Source: Actinomycetota bacterium
Lineage (GTDB): Bacteria; Actinomycetota; Actinomycetes; Nanopelagicales; Nanopelagicaceae
Direction of reading: 5' to 3'
Length of the DNA stretch: 25,267 bases
NCBI GenBank assembly: GCA_947380835.1
Contig: CANCSL010000016.1
Span: 1-25,267 of the forward strand
The notes under the pieces are model-generated. The model was not told the DNA's origin. It did not search any database and saw only the letters and a list, made by a program, of their open reading frames with translations. Made by a program: the position numbers and the translations under genes. Below, piece by piece: positions 23,294 to 25,267 of the stretch (the stretch's first letter is position 1; every line of letters begins with the position of its first letter).

Positions 23294-25267
23294 CTATTGA
23301 GCCGCTTTAGCTATAGATCTTTTTGCGGCAGCTACGACATTTTCTGGGGTAAATCCATAGTCGGAGAAGAGAACATTTGCGCTGGCCGAAGCACCAAAGT
23401 GATCTAGAGAGACGATTTCACCGGCATCGCCGACATATTCGCGCCATCCTTGAGCGACTCCTGCTTCAACACTGACTCGAGCTTTGATCGAAGCCGGAAG
23501 GACGCTTGCTCGGTAACTCTCGGGCGTCTCTTCGAACCACTCTAAACTTGGTGCGCTCACCACTCGGGCAGGGATTCCTTCAGCGGCCAAAAGTTCTGCC
23601 GCGCTAACTGCAACATGAACTTCAGAGCCAGTCGCAATCAAAATAACCACAGGAGTCTGGGCGGGTTCAATCAAAATGTAAGCGCCATTTGCCACGCCGT
23701 CTGCACTGTTAAACGCTGAGCGATCCACGGTAGGCAAGTTCTGTCGGGAAAGAGCAATTCCGGTTGGCTTGGCTCGCTTGATGATTTCTCGCCATGCAAT
23801 CGCAGTTTCGTTGGCATCGGAAGGTCGCACGACGGTGAGATTTGGAATCGCGCGAAGCGCAGCAAGATGCTCGACTGGTTGGTGAGTTGGGCCATCTTCA
23901 CCAAGACCGATCGAATCGTGGCTCCAGACGAATGTAACAGGGAGATTCATAAGCGCAGCGAGTCGAACGGCTCCGCGCATATAGTCACTAAAGACCAGGA
24001 AGGTGCCACCAAAAGGTTTGGTTAAACCATGAAGAGCGATGCCGTTGAGTATTGCGCCCATTGCATGCTCTCGAATTCCAAAGTGAATGATTCGACCGTA
24101 AGGATTGGCACCTTTCATGTGGCTGCTGAGAGGCAAGAAGGAATCTCCACCTTCGATGGTGGTGTTGTTGCTCTCGGCCAAGTCAGAGGACCCTCCCCAG
24201 AATTCGGGAAGTACCGAAGCCAGCGCATTGATGACTTTTCCAGAAGCAGCGCGTGTAGCCATATCTTTACCGGCAGCAAATTCTGGAATTGCACTTTCCC
24301 AATCAGCAGGCAGTTCGTGGGAGCGAAGTCGCTTTAAGAGATTTGCGCGATCGGGGTTACTTGCCTGCCACATTGCGAACTCTGCATCCCAGTTGGCGTG
24401 AAGATTTTTGCCGCGTACTTGCACTTCACGGGCGTGAGCTAGGACTTCCTCTGATACAAAGAAAGATTGTTCTGGGTCTAAGCCCAACGCAACCTTCGTC
24501 GCAGCTACTTCTTCAACTCCAAGTGCAGAACCATGTGATTTTGAAGTTCCTTGGGCATGAGGAGCAGGCCAAGCAATAACAGTCTTCAGACGGATCAAGG
24601 TGGGCTGATTGGTAATGATTTCCGCTTCAATCATGGCTGCTTCTAAGCCTTCGCGGTCGACGTTTCCATCGCTCTTTGCGGCAACATCAATAACATGCCA
24701 ACCGTAAGCCCGGTAGCGAGCCCCGACATCTTCCGTAAAGGACACGTGGGTGTCGCCCTCGATGGAGATTCGGTTGTCATCGTAAATGACCTTGAGGTTT
24801 CCTAAAGCTTGGGTACCAGCGATCGAAGACGCTTCAGCGCTGACGCCTTCTTGTAAATCACCATCAGAGCAAATTACCCAAATATTGTGATCAAATAACT
24901 TGGTTGTGGAATCTGGATCAAAAAGTCCTTTTTCATATCGCGCTGCCATCGCCATACCAACACCGTTGGAAATTCCAGCGCCGAGTGGACCGGTGGTGGT
25001 TTCAACTCCGAGCGTGTGACCGTATTCGGGGTGGCCGGGAGTTAATGAACCTTGGGTGCGAAATGCCTTGAGGTCATCAAGGGAAAGCCCGTAGCCGGAA
25101 AGATACAGTTGAATGTAGAGGGTAAGCGAAGAATGACCGCACGAAAGAATAAAACGATCGCGCCCGAGCCATTGTGGATCGGCGGGGTCGTGTTTGAGAA
25201 AACGCTGGAAAAGCGTGTAAGCCACAGGCGCAAGAGCCATCGCGGTTCCCGGATGTCCATTGCCAAC
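23294..25267 (-). CDS. tkt: Transketolase, N-terminus beyond the window
   Basis: 657 residues of a thiamine-diphosphate transketolase, which moves two-carbon units between ketoses and aldoses in the pentose phosphate pathway. The frame is open to the right edge (VGNGHPGTAMALAPVAY), so about 35-40 N-terminal residues are missing; the internal ATG at 25240 is not the start. Visible are SCGHSSLTLY, the ThDP/metal motif SDGDLQEGVSAEASSIAG ending in the N of YDDNRIS, the catalytic Glu in FGIREHAMGAI, and SHDSIGLGEDGPTHQPVEH. The C-terminal regulatory-like domain has ATGSEVHVAV and SLEWFEETPESYR. All essential motifs seen are intact. It appears to be upstream of tal and pgi in one minus-strand operon; its promoter lies outside. 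Confidence 0.97.
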   Translation of the reverse strand, partial: VGNGHPGTAMALAPVAYTLFQRFLKHDPADPQWLGRDRFILSCGHSSLTLYIQLYLSGYGLSLDDLKAFRTQGSLTPGHPEYGHTLGVETTTGPLGAGISNGVGMAMAARYEKGLFDPDSTTKLFDHNIWVICSDGDLQEGVSAEASSIAGTQALGNLKVIYDDNRISIEGDTHVSFTEDVGARYRAYGWHVIDVAAKSDGNVDREGLEAAMIEAEIITNQPTLIRLKTVIAWPAPHAQGTSKSHGSALGVEEVAATKVALGLDPEQSFFVSEEVLAHAREVQVRGKNLHANWDAEFAMWQASNPDRANLLKRLRSHELPADWESAIPEFAAGKDMATRAASGKVINALASVLPEFWGGSSDLAESNNTTIEGGDSFLPLSSHMKGANPYGRIIHFGIREHAMGAILNGIALHGLTKPFGGTFLVFSDYMRGAVRLAALMNLPVTFVWSHDSIGLGEDGPTHQPVEHLAALRAIPNLTVVRPSDANETAIAWREIIKRAKPTGIALSRQNLPTVDRSAFNSADGVANGAYILIEPAQTPVVILIATGSEVHVAVSAAELLAAEGIPARVVSAPSLEWFEETPESYRASVLPASIKARVSVEAGVAQGWREYVGDAGEIVSLDHFGASASANVLFSDYGFTPENVVAAAKRSIAKAAQ

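Overview
The window is a compact, almost entirely protein-coding piece of an actinobacterial chromosome. RbpA (an RNA polymerase-binding protein known only from Actinobacteria), WhiA next to RapZ and YvcK, and a polA / rpsA / coaE / uvrBAC / whiA / gap-pgk-tpiA-secG / pgi-tal-tkt order shared with Streptomyces-like genomes all point there. Base composition is near balanced by eye, not the very high G+C of Streptomyces. Only about 720 of 25,267 bases lie outside genes, and many genes overlap by 1 or 4 bases. This suggests a streamlined, medium-G+C actinobacterium such as the freshwater Nanopelagicales (acI) or relatives; the lineage is an inference. I see no mobile element, tRNA, rRNA or CRISPR array.

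Layout. (1) 1-940: the 3' part of livF (branched-chain amino-acid ABC transporter ATPase), tail-to-tail with a PaaI-type hotdog thioesterase. (2) 941-4800: polA, divergent from the thioesterase, and a convergent MFS transporter whose stop codon shares the bases CTAG with that of polA. (3) 4801-6317: rpsA with a recognisable promoter, a TTG start and a strong UUCG-loop terminator. (4) 6354-16694: a long operon coaE-uvrB-uvrA-uvrC-rapZ-yvcK-whiA, joining CoA synthesis, the whole UvrABC excision-repair nuclease and three conserved regulators. (5) 16695-20584: gap-pgk-tpiA (lower glycolysis), then secG and rbpA. (6) 20590-25267, minus strand: tkt-tal-pgi (non-oxidative pentose phosphate pathway and glucose-6-phosphate isomerase), with tkt running off the right edge.

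Function. The two sugar blocks meet tail-to-tail and together cover most of the interconversion of hexose, pentose and triose phosphates. The oxidative-branch genes (zwf, opcA, pgl) that often sit beside tal and pgi in Actinobacteria are not here. YvcK and RapZ are linked in other bacteria to carbon flux and envelope precursors, so they are plausible partners for the neighbouring glycolytic genes.

The clearest regulatory pattern is that the first genes of several transcription units (thioesterase, polA, MFS, coaE) each have a TAGNNT hexamer exactly six bases before the start codon, the geometry expected for leaderless mRNAs. I found no convincing new biological system. The points most worth a second look are the divergent leaderless promoters flanking a palindrome, a perfect 17-base palindrome over the rapZ start, the structured whiA-gap leader, and the missing oxidative-branch genes.
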